DNA of 64,000 nucleotides. It comes from Planctomycetaceae bacterium. Its GTDB lineage: Bacteria > Planctomycetota > Planctomycetia > Planctomycetales > Planctomycetaceae. A program made the translations under genes and the position numbers. Each line of letters begins with the position of its first letter. Within the stretch, counting starts at the first letter, position 1. The DNA lies in assembly GCA_028284145.1 (NCBI GenBank), contig JANQSH010000010.1, positions 1-64,000 on the forward strand. Reading direction: 5' to 3'. Shown in pieces: positions 39,801-48,633 of the stretch. Under the pieces are notes generated by a model that worked only from the letters and a program-made list of their open reading frames with translations, did no database searches and had not been told where the DNA came from.

Positions 39801-41436
39801 GAAGAACGAGCGTTTGCGACCAGAGAAGTTTGAACCGAGCCCGCTCCTCAGAACCTTCAGCGGGAACTTCCAGAGACAGAACCAGCATTTTCACTTCACC
39901 ATTGGCTTCCGCCAGACAATACAGACGATTTCCCAGTGGCAAAGGCGGACCCAGAAAACTGGTTCCGGCAAAATCGAGGCTGACCCCATTGGCCTCCACT
40001 CCACCACCAACTTCGACGACCCGTTTGCCAGTTACCAGATCGATGCCGACGAGAAAGTTGAAGTCGTTTTTCGTTGTTGCTCCCGCGACATGTGGCCGCG
40101 CCTGATAGACATTATTGTCTTTCGGCTTGCGGATAAGATAGACAAGCTTTCCATCGCTGCTCATCGTACCAGTCGCCATGTCGCGCCAGTTGACATTCTT
40201 GAGATAACGATCTCGCAATTGGGTCGGTCGACCGTTGATCATGATGGTCTGATTCCCTTCGCCATTGATGACATAGCGGCTAAAGGAAGTTGCGTGATCG
40301 CGCATGTAGTCGACGGTCTGCCAGAGAATTTCCCCCGTTTCCACATCGACAGCGCGCAGGTTTTTCATCGTCCGGAAGATCACTTTGCCATCGATCACCA
40401 GTGGATGAGCTACAGGCATCGCGAGGTAGCGATCTTTGTCATACCGTGTTTGCATCTCTTCAACGTTGCGGGCCACTTGATCCAGACGAGCCGCATTGGG
40501 ATCAGACTTGTCACGAATGGTGTCGTACTTCCACTGCACCATTGCGAGCGGATTGGCAGCCGAACCCGAGGCATTGCGTGTGGCATCGCCCCGGAACATG
40601 GCCCATTTTTCCTGTCCGAGATTTGAGAACTCCGGTTGCTCACCCAATGTTCTCACCAGCCAGGGCAACGCATCTTCATCGCGCTGAAACATGGCAACCT
40701 GACGCCCGCCGAGACGGACAGCCTCCCCCTGACTGAGTCGCTTCATTTCCAGAAGTGTGGCAATACTTTGCTCGGGCATTCCCGCGCGTCCCCAGCAGAC
40801 AGCCGTCTTCAGCGAAAGCATCGGTTCCCACCGACGGGCTGCTACGGGAAATTGACGCAACCGATCGAAGTGCAGCGCGGCGGCCAGCATTTCGGAGCGG
40901 TTGAAGTAATGCGCGCCGACCAGATAACTCGCTTCGTACCCCGCGATTGTGTGAAAGTAATTGCGGGCGACTTTCCTGAGGCCTTCCACGTCGCGATTCG
41001 TCCGCGCTTCCTGCAGCAAAACCCCTGCCTTGGCACCATACGCGTTCTCAAAAAAACGACGTCCATCTTCCGGCAATTCCGAAATGATGACATGCGCTTC
41101 TGATTTCAAGCTGCGGTAATGTGACTTGTTGTCCGGGTCAGGATTGAAGAAAAAGTCTTCCTGGTTTTCCAGAATGATCTGTAACAGCGCGAGGCCATTT
41201 TCGTAGTCGCCTTTTTCAAGATACTCCCGGCTCTTGTACAGCCGCTGCGACATCTGCCGATCGACGATGAATGGCTGATAGTTGCCAACCGGTTTCCCGA
41301 CCTGCGCATCTGGCCCCTTCCGAATGGCAATCACACCCCCGTTGTGAAGAACAGGAACAGGTTGAGCCAGCAGCTCGGACGACCATGCAACGAAAGAAAA
41401 GGATATCAAAATTGCTGACACCAAAGTCCGGACCAT
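36844..41436 (-). CDS. Very large exported PQQ-propeller/TPR protein
   Basis: A 1530-residue protein with a signal peptide (LVSAILISFSFVAWSSELLAQP). The N-terminal part, up to about residue 280, has helical repeats (RQMSQRLYKSREYLEKGDYENGL). Then come PQQ-like beta-propeller strands (LRAVDVETGEILWQT, LHCLSLLDGRILWRRP, FDRQTGKRLWMQE); around residues 790-860 is a TPR stretch (NPNDADALLRRGETRLHLGELEQGL). A second propeller-like block fills the C-terminal part. No metal or PQQ cofactor site can be confirmed, so it may be purely structural. Start at 41436 preferred to the ATG at 41463 because it puts the signal peptide at the N-terminus. Confidence 0.85.
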   Translation of the reverse strand: MVRTLVSAILISFSFVAWSSELLAQPVPVLHNGGVIAIRKGPDAQVGKPVGNYQPFIVDRQMSQRLYKSREYLEKGDYENGLALLQIILENQEDFFFNPDPDNKSHYRSLKSEAHVIISELPEDGRRFFENAYGAKAGVLLQEARTNRDVEGLRKVARNYFHTIAGYEASYLVGAHYFNRSEMLAAALHFDRLRQFPVAARRWEPMLSLKTAVCWGRAGMPEQSIATLLEMKRLSQGEAVRLGGRQVAMFQRDEDALPWLVRTLGEQPEFSNLGQEKWAMFRGDATRNASGSAANPLAMVQWKYDTIRDKSDPNAARLDQVARNVEEMQTRYDKDRYLAMPVAHPLVIDGKVIFRTMKNLRAVDVETGEILWQTVDYMRDHATSFSRYVINGEGNQTIMINGRPTQLRDRYLKNVNWRDMATGTMSSDGKLVYLIRKPKDNNVYQARPHVAGATTKNDFNFLVGIDLVTGKRVVEVGGGVEANGVSLDFAGTSFLGPPLPLGNRLYCLAEANGEVKMLVLSLEVPAEGSEERARFKLLWSQTLVLPEYPIGGFAIRGLSGISPSYGEGVMVCPTTAGSVVAVDLSRQQLMWGYRYPSHFNTNTGRGNPIFGRPNTNRYQAESVDEQDRWLDAVPTITEGRVLLTPRDSNELHCLSLLDGRILWRRPRGQALFVGAVFDDKVFVIERSQISVLYLADGSPVYDNSIPIGTPGGRGHRVGSFYYQPLASGELLTFDLNESRILAHSQMVGTARIGNLVSARGKLLSQSATSLVAFQPLKETFKNIEEALARNPNDADALLRRGETRLHLGELEQGLNDLRRSMEIKPTNKTRELIVETLLNRIRTNYREHKTDIAEIEKLIEKPENVALFRRLKSTGLVDVGEHRLAFQEFVKMAGPNSPAPSMERISGNYRVRSDRWARTQIADIYRRANPADLAWIEQQVQQQLSLVVESGKIDALRKFVNCFHELPGVNAGRRELIQRLNPKNDALEMELILLAMRDAKDAETAGFATAKLVELSLSRGRPDEVAQLVANLNGRFADVACIDGRTGREFVAKLGLNDEQRRQLAGRKFWPVKEIEVKPHRRQAPVARQKYIIPVEGSHGLFFGGWQFFFDQNASIVTAMNERGQTKWTLNISENGTRISTNVYANTMQIRGHLLYFMFNRKMMVVNAMDKPVVLWHKDLYDGPGNVKPPVRVQRIMIGGVPRMVVADQFGKPIGAQSVVGYDVACFQIGHKVVAANPRTGESYWEREDVNRDLGLQGNDQVVCVAPQNDGQAQLFHVGDGSAIGLRTYPESSSRIALIGNRILSWKAVNGKQELKLTDLVSGNVVLSRTFSLGARYQLIDGNEFAVLEPQGQFVLFSLDDGRTIVEEQVKEEKNLNHIVILRSRDTYLVMTHASRPKDKDIVVNAMTNNSPLVNGFAYGFDRQTGKRLWMQEILHQTVDVSQPTGLPVLLFRARQMQMQNGVNQFGRSQNVTLLLDTRTGDIVREDNTTSSHAPFEVLVDINNNRITYRSYKTEYLVTFTNRDLEQMDD

Positions 41437-42009
41437 TCCCAACTCTCCTACCTGTTGCCCCATCGCGAGGCCAATTCACTCACGTAAATTCGACGATCGC
41501 CTCAGATACCTGAAGATATTTCTGATACCTCAACGACGAGATACAGATGGATACCAATCGCCTTACTTCGGACGTAATGTTAGACGAAACTTTGGGTTCC
41601 AGCTAACTTTGAACTGTCATCATAACCAGATTTTTCGCCGAAATCTTCGTCGAATTCTGAATCTCAACTTCCAGCGGGATTGGGTCATAGCTGTTTCGAC
41701 GGAATGGGCAGCGACGATGGGGCGAATTTCGGTACCAATAAGATCGATATCACTGCACAATCAGAGCAGGAAAAATGTTGTAACCAATTCCTGATGAAAG
41801 ACTTATCAATGTGGGTGGATAAGAGGCAATCCAAGCGCGCGACAAAAGCCCGCCAAAACATTCAGCGGGCCTGATTTTGTGTCAAAAAACGCAAACGACA
41901 GTGGCTGGAGCAGTTTACCTTCTGGTGTGACGTCTCTGGCTCTTGAGGGCCGGCCTGGTTGCAGGCCTGGCGACGACGCCCATCGCGGCACAGAAGAGCG
42001 TAATACGCT
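41437..42009. other. Intergenic region between PQQ protein and peroxiredoxin
   Basis: No gene seen. It holds a hairpin terminator (41846-41876) and most of family A copy 11. Confidence 0.5.
41846..41876 (-). terminator. Rho-independent terminator downstream of the peroxiredoxin
   Basis: On the minus strand GCCCGC (41870-41865) pairs with GCGGGC (41853-41848), followed by TTTTGTC. It could also serve the plus strand, where CTGATTTTGTG follows. Confidence 0.7.
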
Positions 42010-42012
42010 CTA
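41906..42012 (+). repeat. Family A repeat, copy 11
   Basis: TGGAGCAGTTTACCTTCTGG at the left and AGAGCGTAATACGCTCTA at the right. Its right end provides the TAG stop codon (42012-42010) of the minus-strand peroxiredoxin gene. Confidence 0.9.
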
Positions 42013-42588
42013 ATCCATCGTATCCAGCAGTTGAATTATGGAGCGGTGAGCAACTGCGGCGTTCACTCGGACTTCTTTGTGAACGACTTTTCCCGACTTA
42101 TCAATCACAAAAGTCCATCGTTCAGGCGTTACACCTCTTGCCAGGCGGTGGTACTTCCCTTTGATCACGCGGGTGATCTCCCCACCCTTTCGGGTCGGAA
42201 CACCAAATTTGCTGGCAACAATACCATCGGGATCCGAAAGCAGCGTGAATTTGAGGCCGTATGTCTTTTTGAAGAGTTTATGGTTCTCGACCGTGTCGCC
42301 ACTGACTCCAATCACTGTCGCGCCCCGCCGTCGCAGTTCATCCAACCGTTCGTTGAACATGCGTGCCTGTTTGGTGCATCGACCGGACATGTCCGCTTCG
42401 TAGAAATAAACCACGACAACCTGTTCGCCGATAATGCTATCGGAACTCCAGATGTTCCCCGAGTCGTCCAGTGCAGAAAAGGCAGGGGCTTTGTCACCCT
42501 CAGCCAGTTGTGCCAACTCAGCCGAGTGCAGATTCGATACACAAGACAGCGCGATAAAACCCGCAGCAAAGCAAAAAAATCGTTGCAT
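42010..42588 (-). CDS. Exported peroxiredoxin, Bcp-like with unusual active-site context
   Basis: Thiol peroxidase fold that reduces peroxides through a peroxidatic Cys. The 192 residues start with a signal peptide (FFCFAAGFIALSCVSNLHSA). The core VVVYFYEADMSGRCTKQA aligns with the Bcp motif YFYP...T..C; the peroxidatic Cys71 is kept but the usual Pro is Glu64 and the usual Thr is Ser68. TVIGVSGDTVENHKLFKKTYGLKFTLLSDPDG matches the rest of the family. No second Cys lies in the mature part, so it would be a 1-Cys type. The stop codon TAG overlaps the end of a family A repeat. Confidence 0.88.
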   Translation of the reverse strand: MQRFFCFAAGFIALSCVSNLHSAELAQLAEGDKAPAFSALDDSGNIWSSDSIIGEQVVVVYFYEADMSGRCTKQARMFNERLDELRRRGATVIGVSGDTVENHKLFKKTYGLKFTLLSDPDGIVASKFGVPTRKGGEITRVIKGKYHRLARGVTPERWTFVIDKSGKVVHKEVRVNAAVAHRSIIQLLDTMD

Positions 42589-43119
42589 TTCTCGTCACTT
42601 TTATGCCACCTGCCAGCGTCACATGTCCATATCCAGAACAATATCGTTCGAAAGGCAGGAGGAGCGATTTTCAACCATGTGCCATGCGTCTGCAACTCAT
42701 CTCGTCAAACACAAACGCGGGAGTCGCATCAGATTATATACATATCGTAAATCATAGAGAGTTCTTATGCAACCGTCAAACTCATCACATTCATGAACGT
42801 CTCACATCAGGGAGGTTGTATGAATCGTCAGGGGAAGTCATTTTTCAAGGCGACGCCACCACTTGGGAGGCATATGTATCGCGTGCATGGCGATTTTCGC
42901 AGTTGTGACAAGTGGACCGCCAAGATGAAAAGTTGGATTTGATGAAGTTTCAAGGAGCGACAACGGAACGGGTGATGTCAAACCATACCTCAAAACAAAG
43001 CCTTGACAAAGCACCAGACTCAATATGTCTAAACCCTTTTTATAAAAAAGGTTAAGATTCGTGTTGGCTCCTGTTCCACCCACTTGTCTCGACTCAGGCA
43101 AAAGAGATGGAAAGCAGGG
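42589..43119. other. Intergenic region upstream of the peroxiredoxin
   Basis: No gene seen except family B copy 5 (42912-43014). The FDH alpha gene ends at its right edge. Confidence 0.5.
42912..43014 (+). repeat. Family B repeat, copy 5
   Basis: GTGGACCGCCAAGATGAAAA at the left and GCCTTGACAAAGCACC at the right, the end hairpin carrying one mismatch. Confidence 0.85.
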
Positions 43120-46005
43120 TCAGGCTCGTTCGATCTTAACCGCGCAGAACTTGAACTCCGGAATTTTTCCATGAGGATCGAGCGCGTCGATCGTCAGCAC
43201 GTTTGCCGCAGCTTCGCGGAAATGGAACGGGATGAAAACCACACCAGGCTCAACAGAGTTATCGGCTCGTAGTTTCAATTCGATACTCCCACGACGACTC
43301 GATACACTCGCCATTTCGCCGTCATCAAATCTCAGTTTGGCCAGATCGTCCGGGTGGATAGACACAAAAGCGATTGGCTGAATTGCGTTGAGCGCATAAC
43401 TTCGGCGAGTCATGCTGCCAGTATGCCAATGTTCCAGCACACGCCCGGTCGTGAGAATGAACGGAAATTCGTCATCGGGCAGTTCTTCGGCATCGCGAAA
43501 CCCGCACGGTACAAAACGGCCGCGACCATTTTCTGTGGGAAATGCCTCACCGAACAGGATCTGTTCACCATCTTTTTCTGACGGATTGTTACAAGGCCAG
43601 AGTTTGCCGTTGGCCCCGAGGTTGTCGTGCGTCAGCCCGGCGTAATTCTCCGTAAGAGATGCAAACTCTTTGAATACTTCCGAAGTCGACGTGTATTCCA
43701 TCTCGTAGCCAATCCGCCGGCTGATGTCACAAATAATCTCCCAATCGGGTCGCGCTTCGCCGGGGCTGTCGAGAACTTTTCGACCGACCTGCACACGTCG
43801 ATCTGTGTTCGTGTAAGTGCCGGTCTTTTCAAAGTAACTGCTCGCTGGAAGAATCACGTCCGCGAACTCGGCCGTTTCGGTCAGGAAGATATCCTGCACG
43901 ACAAGAAAATCGAGCGCTGCCAGCGATTTTCGTACCTTGTTGGTGTTGGGATCGGAAATAAATGGGTTCTCACCCAGGATATACATTCCTTGAATGTCGC
44001 CCGCCAGTGCCCCCTTCATGATTTCCACAACCGTCAGCCCCGGCTGCGGATCAAGTTCCGTCTCCCACGCCTGTTCAAATCTGGAGCGCACGGCATCATT
44101 GGTGACAAGTTGATAATCGGGAAACACCATTGGAATCAAACCAGCATCGCTTGCTCCCTGAACATTGTTTTGACCTCGCAGCGGATGCAGCCCTGTTCCT
44201 GGTTTGCCGACATTGCCCGTCATCAGGCAGAGTGAGATGAGGCAGCGGGCATTGTCGGTGCCGTGCGTATGCTGCGAAATGCCCATTCCCCAGAAGACAA
44301 GCATGCCACCCTGACCTCCACCCGGTGGAGTCGTGCGGCCAATGGTATGAGCAATGTTGCGGATCTCGTCAGCCGGTACGCCACAGAGCCGTTCCACCTG
44401 TTTCGGTGAGAAGTCGCGCAGCACCAATTCGCATAGCGCGTCGAAACCTTCCGTCCGATTCGCGATGAATTCCTCGTCGATCAATCCTTCCGACAACAGG
44501 ACATGCATCACACCGTTGTAAAAGGCGACATCGCTGCCAGGCCGAATTTGAGCAAAGTGAGTCGCGAAATCCGCCATTTCATTACGGCGAACATCGACGA
44601 GGATCACCTTTGTTCCCGCTTTGGCCGCTTCCTTGATGAACGTCGCGGCGACGGGATGATTGGCAGTCGCATTGGAACCGGTGATCAATGTGACATCTGC
44701 CTGGTCAACGTCGGAAAAAACATTCGTAACGGCACCCGAACCAATCGTCTCCATCAACGCAGCAACAGATGATGCATGACATAACCGGGTGCAGTGATCG
44801 ACATTGTTGGTCCCCAGGCCAGCACGGATCAATTTCTGGAACAGGTATGCCTCCTCGTTGGAACACTTTGCCGACCCGAAGCCAGCCAGAGCGTTGCTTC
44901 CGGATTGCGATTTAATTGCCGTCAGTTTTTGGGCAACCAGATCGAGGGCCTCATCCCACGTCGCTTCCCGGAAAGCGGGCAAGACCTCATCGTAATCGAC
45001 GATGCCACCTGGTTTGTGGCGACCTTTCCTCCCCGGTGCACTCGCCTGCACTTCCGTCGAAAGTGCGCCTTTGGGATAGAATTCTTCGCGTCGGATCAAA
45101 GGTCTGGTGAGCCGTTGCGGATGCGAAGTATAGTCCCAACCGTAACGCCCTTTCACACAAAGCCGTCCGTGGTTCACCGGGCTTTCGCGGCCTTCGGCAA
45201 ATACGATCCTGTTGTCTCGCTGATGAAACGTCACCGCACAACCAACGCCGCAATACGGGCAAACACTGTCGACTGACATCAGCTCATCACGTGAGATGAC
45301 CGGCAAAGTGATTGGCTTATTGGTCAGCGCACCGGTGGGACAGGCAGCCACACATTCCCCACAGGAGACACACGTACTCTCGCCCATCGGGTTGTTGAGA
45401 TCAAATGCAATTTGCGCCGTGTAACCTTTACCCGATCGTCCAATCACTTCATTCGATTGAATGTCATCACACGCGCGAACACAGCGATCGCACAGTATGC
45501 AGGCGTCGTGTTGAACGGCAATCACGGGGGATGACAAATCGGTCTCATGTACTGACGCCGTTTGGGAGTTGTCCATGTTCGCATGAAGAATCGACAGCGG
45601 GTTGTCGCTTTCCGATTCACCCAGCAAACCAGGATCGCGCCCCAGCGCTTCAAGTTCACAATCGCCAGTGGTGATTTCCCGTTCGCAGGGAACGGGATGA
45701 TCAGACAACAACAAACTCGTCAGCATACGACGATGTTTGTCGACCGATTTTCCCTGTGTGGCAACAGACATACCATCGCTGCATCCCCGCACACACGAAG
45801 CGGCCAGCACACGTTCGCCGACATCGACGACGCACATTCGGCAAACGCCAACCGGGTTCATTCCGGGTGTGTGACACAGGGCGGGGATTTCGATTCCGGC
45901 CTGTTCCGCGGCTTCGAGGATTGTCGCGCCTTTCGGAACTGTCACCGACTGTCCGTCAATCGTCAATGTGACTGTGTCAATCGCCACACTTTCTGCCGTC
46001 ACCAT
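43120..46005 (-). CDS. fdhF: NAD-type formate dehydrogenase alpha (molybdopterin) subunit
   Basis: Oxidises formate to CO2 at a molybdopterin site in a soluble complex. The 961 residues show a [2Fe-2S] site (Cys44, 55, 58, 71), two 4Fe-4S ferredoxin sites (CILCDRCVRAC, 169-179; CVSCGECVAAC, 212-222), a further 4Fe-4S at CPYCGVGC (249-256) with Cys283, and the molybdopterin-binding body. The active-site Cys409 lies in NVDHCTRLCHASS, where FDHs have Cys or Sec. AAGGA before the ATG supports the start. Partner genes: the NuoEF-type beta subunit at 46818, with an intradiol dioxygenase in between. No fdhD or gamma subunit is seen. Confidence 0.94.
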   Translation of the reverse strand: MVTAESVAIDTVTLTIDGQSVTVPKGATILEAAEQAGIEIPALCHTPGMNPVGVCRMCVVDVGERVLAASCVRGCSDGMSVATQGKSVDKHRRMLTSLLLSDHPVPCEREITTGDCELEALGRDPGLLGESESDNPLSILHANMDNSQTASVHETDLSSPVIAVQHDACILCDRCVRACDDIQSNEVIGRSGKGYTAQIAFDLNNPMGESTCVSCGECVAACPTGALTNKPITLPVISRDELMSVDSVCPYCGVGCAVTFHQRDNRIVFAEGRESPVNHGRLCVKGRYGWDYTSHPQRLTRPLIRREEFYPKGALSTEVQASAPGRKGRHKPGGIVDYDEVLPAFREATWDEALDLVAQKLTAIKSQSGSNALAGFGSAKCSNEEAYLFQKLIRAGLGTNNVDHCTRLCHASSVAALMETIGSGAVTNVFSDVDQADVTLITGSNATANHPVAATFIKEAAKAGTKVILVDVRRNEMADFATHFAQIRPGSDVAFYNGVMHVLLSEGLIDEEFIANRTEGFDALCELVLRDFSPKQVERLCGVPADEIRNIAHTIGRTTPPGGGQGGMLVFWGMGISQHTHGTDNARCLISLCLMTGNVGKPGTGLHPLRGQNNVQGASDAGLIPMVFPDYQLVTNDAVRSRFEQAWETELDPQPGLTVVEIMKGALAGDIQGMYILGENPFISDPNTNKVRKSLAALDFLVVQDIFLTETAEFADVILPASSYFEKTGTYTNTDRRVQVGRKVLDSPGEARPDWEIICDISRRIGYEMEYTSTSEVFKEFASLTENYAGLTHDNLGANGKLWPCNNPSEKDGEQILFGEAFPTENGRGRFVPCGFRDAEELPDDEFPFILTTGRVLEHWHTGSMTRRSYALNAIQPIAFVSIHPDDLAKLRFDDGEMASVSSRRGSIELKLRADNSVEPGVVFIPFHFREAAANVLTIDALDPHGKIPEFKFCAVKIERA

Positions 46006-46024
46006 GCCGCGTCCTTGCTCGCTA

Positions 46025-46708
46025 TCAGGTTTTGTCCATCACCACGTCGAAATTCCCTGCAGCCACCTTGTCTGCTGCCTTGTTGAATTCCACGGTGACG
46101 GAATTGCGCCCCTGCCGGGAAAGACTCTTATAAATAAAGTCGGCCGTGTTCTTCCGCCCAAATTCCGCAAAGTACATCTGGGTAAAAAGTTCCCGATGTC
46201 CGGCGGCAATCACCCGGTAGTGAATGTGGGGCGAGCGGCCCGGATATTCCCCCGGCCTGATTGTCTTGAATGCGTATTTGCCATCCTCACCGGTAATCAT
46301 CCGGCCCCAGAATTGAAACTTGTTGTCCAACGGTACCGGATTGCGATCGCGCGGATGATTATACCGCCCGGCTGTACTCGCCTGCCAGATTTCGACAATC
46401 GTTCCTTTGAGTGGTGCGCCAGTCGTACTCAAAATCTGCCCGCCAACCTGTACGACTTCACCTTTTGCGATTTCATCTTTGGGAAACTTCCGTGTCAGGT
46501 CGACATCGTTGTGAGTCTGCTTCGCGATTTCGGGAACGGGATAAAACGGGCCAGCCGTCTGCTGTGGCGTCGGGAAGAGACGTTCCGCATCCTCAGCCGA
46601 TAACCATTCCGGCAACAAGCTGCCAGCCAACATGCCGGCTCCCAATGCCGTGGAATACTGAAGAAGTGTCCGTCGGGAAATGTCGTTGGCAGTCTTTTGC
46701 TGGTTCAT
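46025..46708 (-). CDS. Intradiol ring-cleavage dioxygenase, Tat-exported
   Basis: Non-heme Fe(III) enzyme family that splits catechol or protocatechuate between the two hydroxyls. From the ATG at 46708 (GGAG six bases before it) it has 227 residues. The Tat signal SRRTLLQYSTALGAGMLAGS leads, so it is probably periplasmic. Iron ligands are visible: Tyr in AGRYNHP, Tyr in RPGEYPGRSPHIHY, and two His in PHIH. The family form is protocatechuate 3,4-dioxygenase beta-like. It sits inside the formate dehydrogenase operon, 19 bp before the alpha gene, which is unusual. Substrate not determined; planctomycetes often have several exported members. Confidence 0.9.
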   Translation of the reverse strand: MNQQKTANDISRRTLLQYSTALGAGMLAGSLLPEWLSAEDAERLFPTPQQTAGPFYPVPEIAKQTHNDVDLTRKFPKDEIAKGEVVQVGGQILSTTGAPLKGTIVEIWQASTAGRYNHPRDRNPVPLDNKFQFWGRMITGEDGKYAFKTIRPGEYPGRSPHIHYRVIAAGHRELFTQMYFAEFGRKNTADFIYKSLSRQGRNSVTVEFNKAADKVAAGNFDVVMDKT

Positions 46709-46817
46709 ATCATTCTCCATTTGCAGGGATGTTTCCTGAAATCACGTTCTCCCATTGTACTCGCAGCAGGCCTCAATCTTGCAACGGTAAACCTGCAACA
46801 TGTTTGTAACGGCTCAC

Positions 46818-48629
46818 TCATTTCGATGCGGGGACCTCTTCAGGAAAGAGTTCCATCATGGAGAGAATGGGTGTAATCGCCACCTGTCCCAATCCACATA
46901 TGGACGTTTGCTGCAACGTTTCTCCCAAATCAGGAAGGACTGTCAGCGCCTCTGTGGATTGCGTTCCGGCTGCGATACTTTCCAGTATTTTCACTGCCTT
47001 TTCGGAGCCGACACGACAGGGAACACACTTACCACACGACTCGTTACGAAAAAACGACACGATATTCGTCGCCGCAGCAAACAAGTCTCGCGTCTCGTTG
47101 AATACAATTACGGCTCCGGTGCCAAGCATGCTGCCAGTCTGTTGCATGGCGGCAAAATCGAGCGGCGTTTCGGCCTGATCTGACCGCAGGAATCTGGAAC
47201 TCGCACCGCCGGGAAGAAACGCTTTCAGTGGAATCCCGTTTCGCATGCCACCAGCCAGTTCGATCAATTCTGAAACGGGAGTTCCAACCGGAATCTCGTA
47301 CACGCCCGGCTTGTTCACATCGCCAGAAATCGACACGAATTTCAACCCGACGCAATTCTCCCGTCCCTGTTTTTTCCACCAGTCAACGCCATGATGCAGA
47401 ATCGTCGTTGCCAGGGCGAACGTCTCCACATTGTTGATCAGCGTCGGTTTGCCCCATAATCCATGTGTGCCGGGATAGGGCGGCTTGTTGCGTGGCTCAC
47501 CCCGCTTGTCTTCGAGGGCTTCAAGCAGAGCCGTTTCTTCGCCGAGAATGTATCCACCGGGTGAGAGAAAAATCTCGATGTCAAATGGTTGTTCCGAACC
47601 AGCCGCATTGTTTCCCAGAATTCCCCGCTCGCGCGCGATCTCAATGGTACGAGACAACGCCTTGTATTCTCTGGTATATTCGTGCCTGAGATAGACAATC
47701 CCCTTTTCTGCCCCAATCGTCAGCCCGGCGAGAATCATTCCTTCAATGACCAGATGCGGGAGTTCTTCGAGAATAACACGATCCTTAAACGTCCCCGGCT
47801 CGCTTTCGTCTGCATTGCAGATCACATATTTCGGCGTCACACTTTCGCCAGCCACCAGTTCCCACTTGCGACCGGTTGGAAAACCTGCACCACCCATTCC
47901 TGACAGGCCACTCTGTTGGATCTGTTCGATGCAGGTTGCGCCAATATCTCTTCCCGATGCGACCAGATTTTGAACCGTTCCAAACCAGTCAGACGCAGCA
48001 TTATAAGGATTGACCCTCCATTGGCGAAGTTGACTGGTCGGTTCATCCTGCGGCAAGCCGGCTGGATCGGCGATCAGACGTTCGATCTTTTCGGCATCGT
48101 TGAGTGAAATCGGAGCCAAAGGGACATCGTTTATCGAAAGAGCCGGTGCCGCGTCGCAACGTCCGAGACAACTCACCTCGTGAATTTCGATGTCGGTTTC
48201 ATCGCCAAATTTCTCGCGAACCAGTTCCTGACATCTCTGTTCGCCTGCCAATGAACAGGAAATGTCGCGACAGGCATGCAACAGCACACGCGGCGGAGGA
48301 GTGCGACGGAAATACGGATAAAAACTGACCAGCCCTTCCAGCCGATAGAGTGGCACGGTTCGCTCTTTCGCCAAACGACGAAGCGTTTCATCGCTGAGAT
48401 AACCCAGGTCATGTTGCAATCGGGTCAATTCCCGCAAAAGTTCCACGTTGTGCCTCACTCCGAACAAGTCGTGACATTCCTCGCAGCGACACGATAGGCG
48501 TTGCCGAAGGATTGTGCAACTGCAGGCAGGACCGTTGCCAAAGGGCAACATCGCACGCCATTCTGTTGCCGTAAGGCAACGCGTCAAGCCTCCATTCACC
48601 GCAGCTGACGGGGATAATCGACGCTTCAT
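46818..48629 (-). CDS. NAD-type formate dehydrogenase beta subunit (NuoE-NuoF fusion)
   Basis: Carries electrons from the alpha subunit to NAD+. The NuoE-like part has the [2Fe-2S] ligands Cys120, Cys125, Cys154, Cys158 (LLHACRDISC, VSCLGRC). The NuoF-like part has the NADH/FMN loops GLSGMGGAGFPTGRKW and ADESEPGTFKDR, and the 4Fe-4S site SCGKCVPCRVGS. The frame is open to an ATG at 48629, but the first ~55 residues, though Cys-rich (CSC, CRCEEC), do not look like the family; GTG at 48458 or another internal start is possible. Same strand as the alpha gene, 109 bp before the dioxygenase. Confidence 0.9.
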   Translation of the reverse strand: MKRRLSPSAAVNGGLTRCLTATEWRAMLPFGNGPACSCTILRQRLSCRCEECHDLFGVRHNVELLRELTRLQHDLGYLSDETLRRLAKERTVPLYRLEGLVSFYPYFRRTPPPRVLLHACRDISCSLAGEQRCQELVREKFGDETDIEIHEVSCLGRCDAAPALSINDVPLAPISLNDAEKIERLIADPAGLPQDEPTSQLRQWRVNPYNAASDWFGTVQNLVASGRDIGATCIEQIQQSGLSGMGGAGFPTGRKWELVAGESVTPKYVICNADESEPGTFKDRVILEELPHLVIEGMILAGLTIGAEKGIVYLRHEYTREYKALSRTIEIARERGILGNNAAGSEQPFDIEIFLSPGGYILGEETALLEALEDKRGEPRNKPPYPGTHGLWGKPTLINNVETFALATTILHHGVDWWKKQGRENCVGLKFVSISGDVNKPGVYEIPVGTPVSELIELAGGMRNGIPLKAFLPGGASSRFLRSDQAETPLDFAAMQQTGSMLGTGAVIVFNETRDLFAAATNIVSFFRNESCGKCVPCRVGSEKAVKILESIAAGTQSTEALTVLPDLGETLQQTSICGLGQVAITPILSMMELFPEEVPASK

Positions 48630-48633
48630 TACC

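Noticed and set aside
7817-43014. Family B end hairpin as a Rho-independent terminator
   Set aside because: The stem is only 6 bp and no T run follows in any copy; the sequence match of whole ~100-bp units points to a mobile repeat instead.
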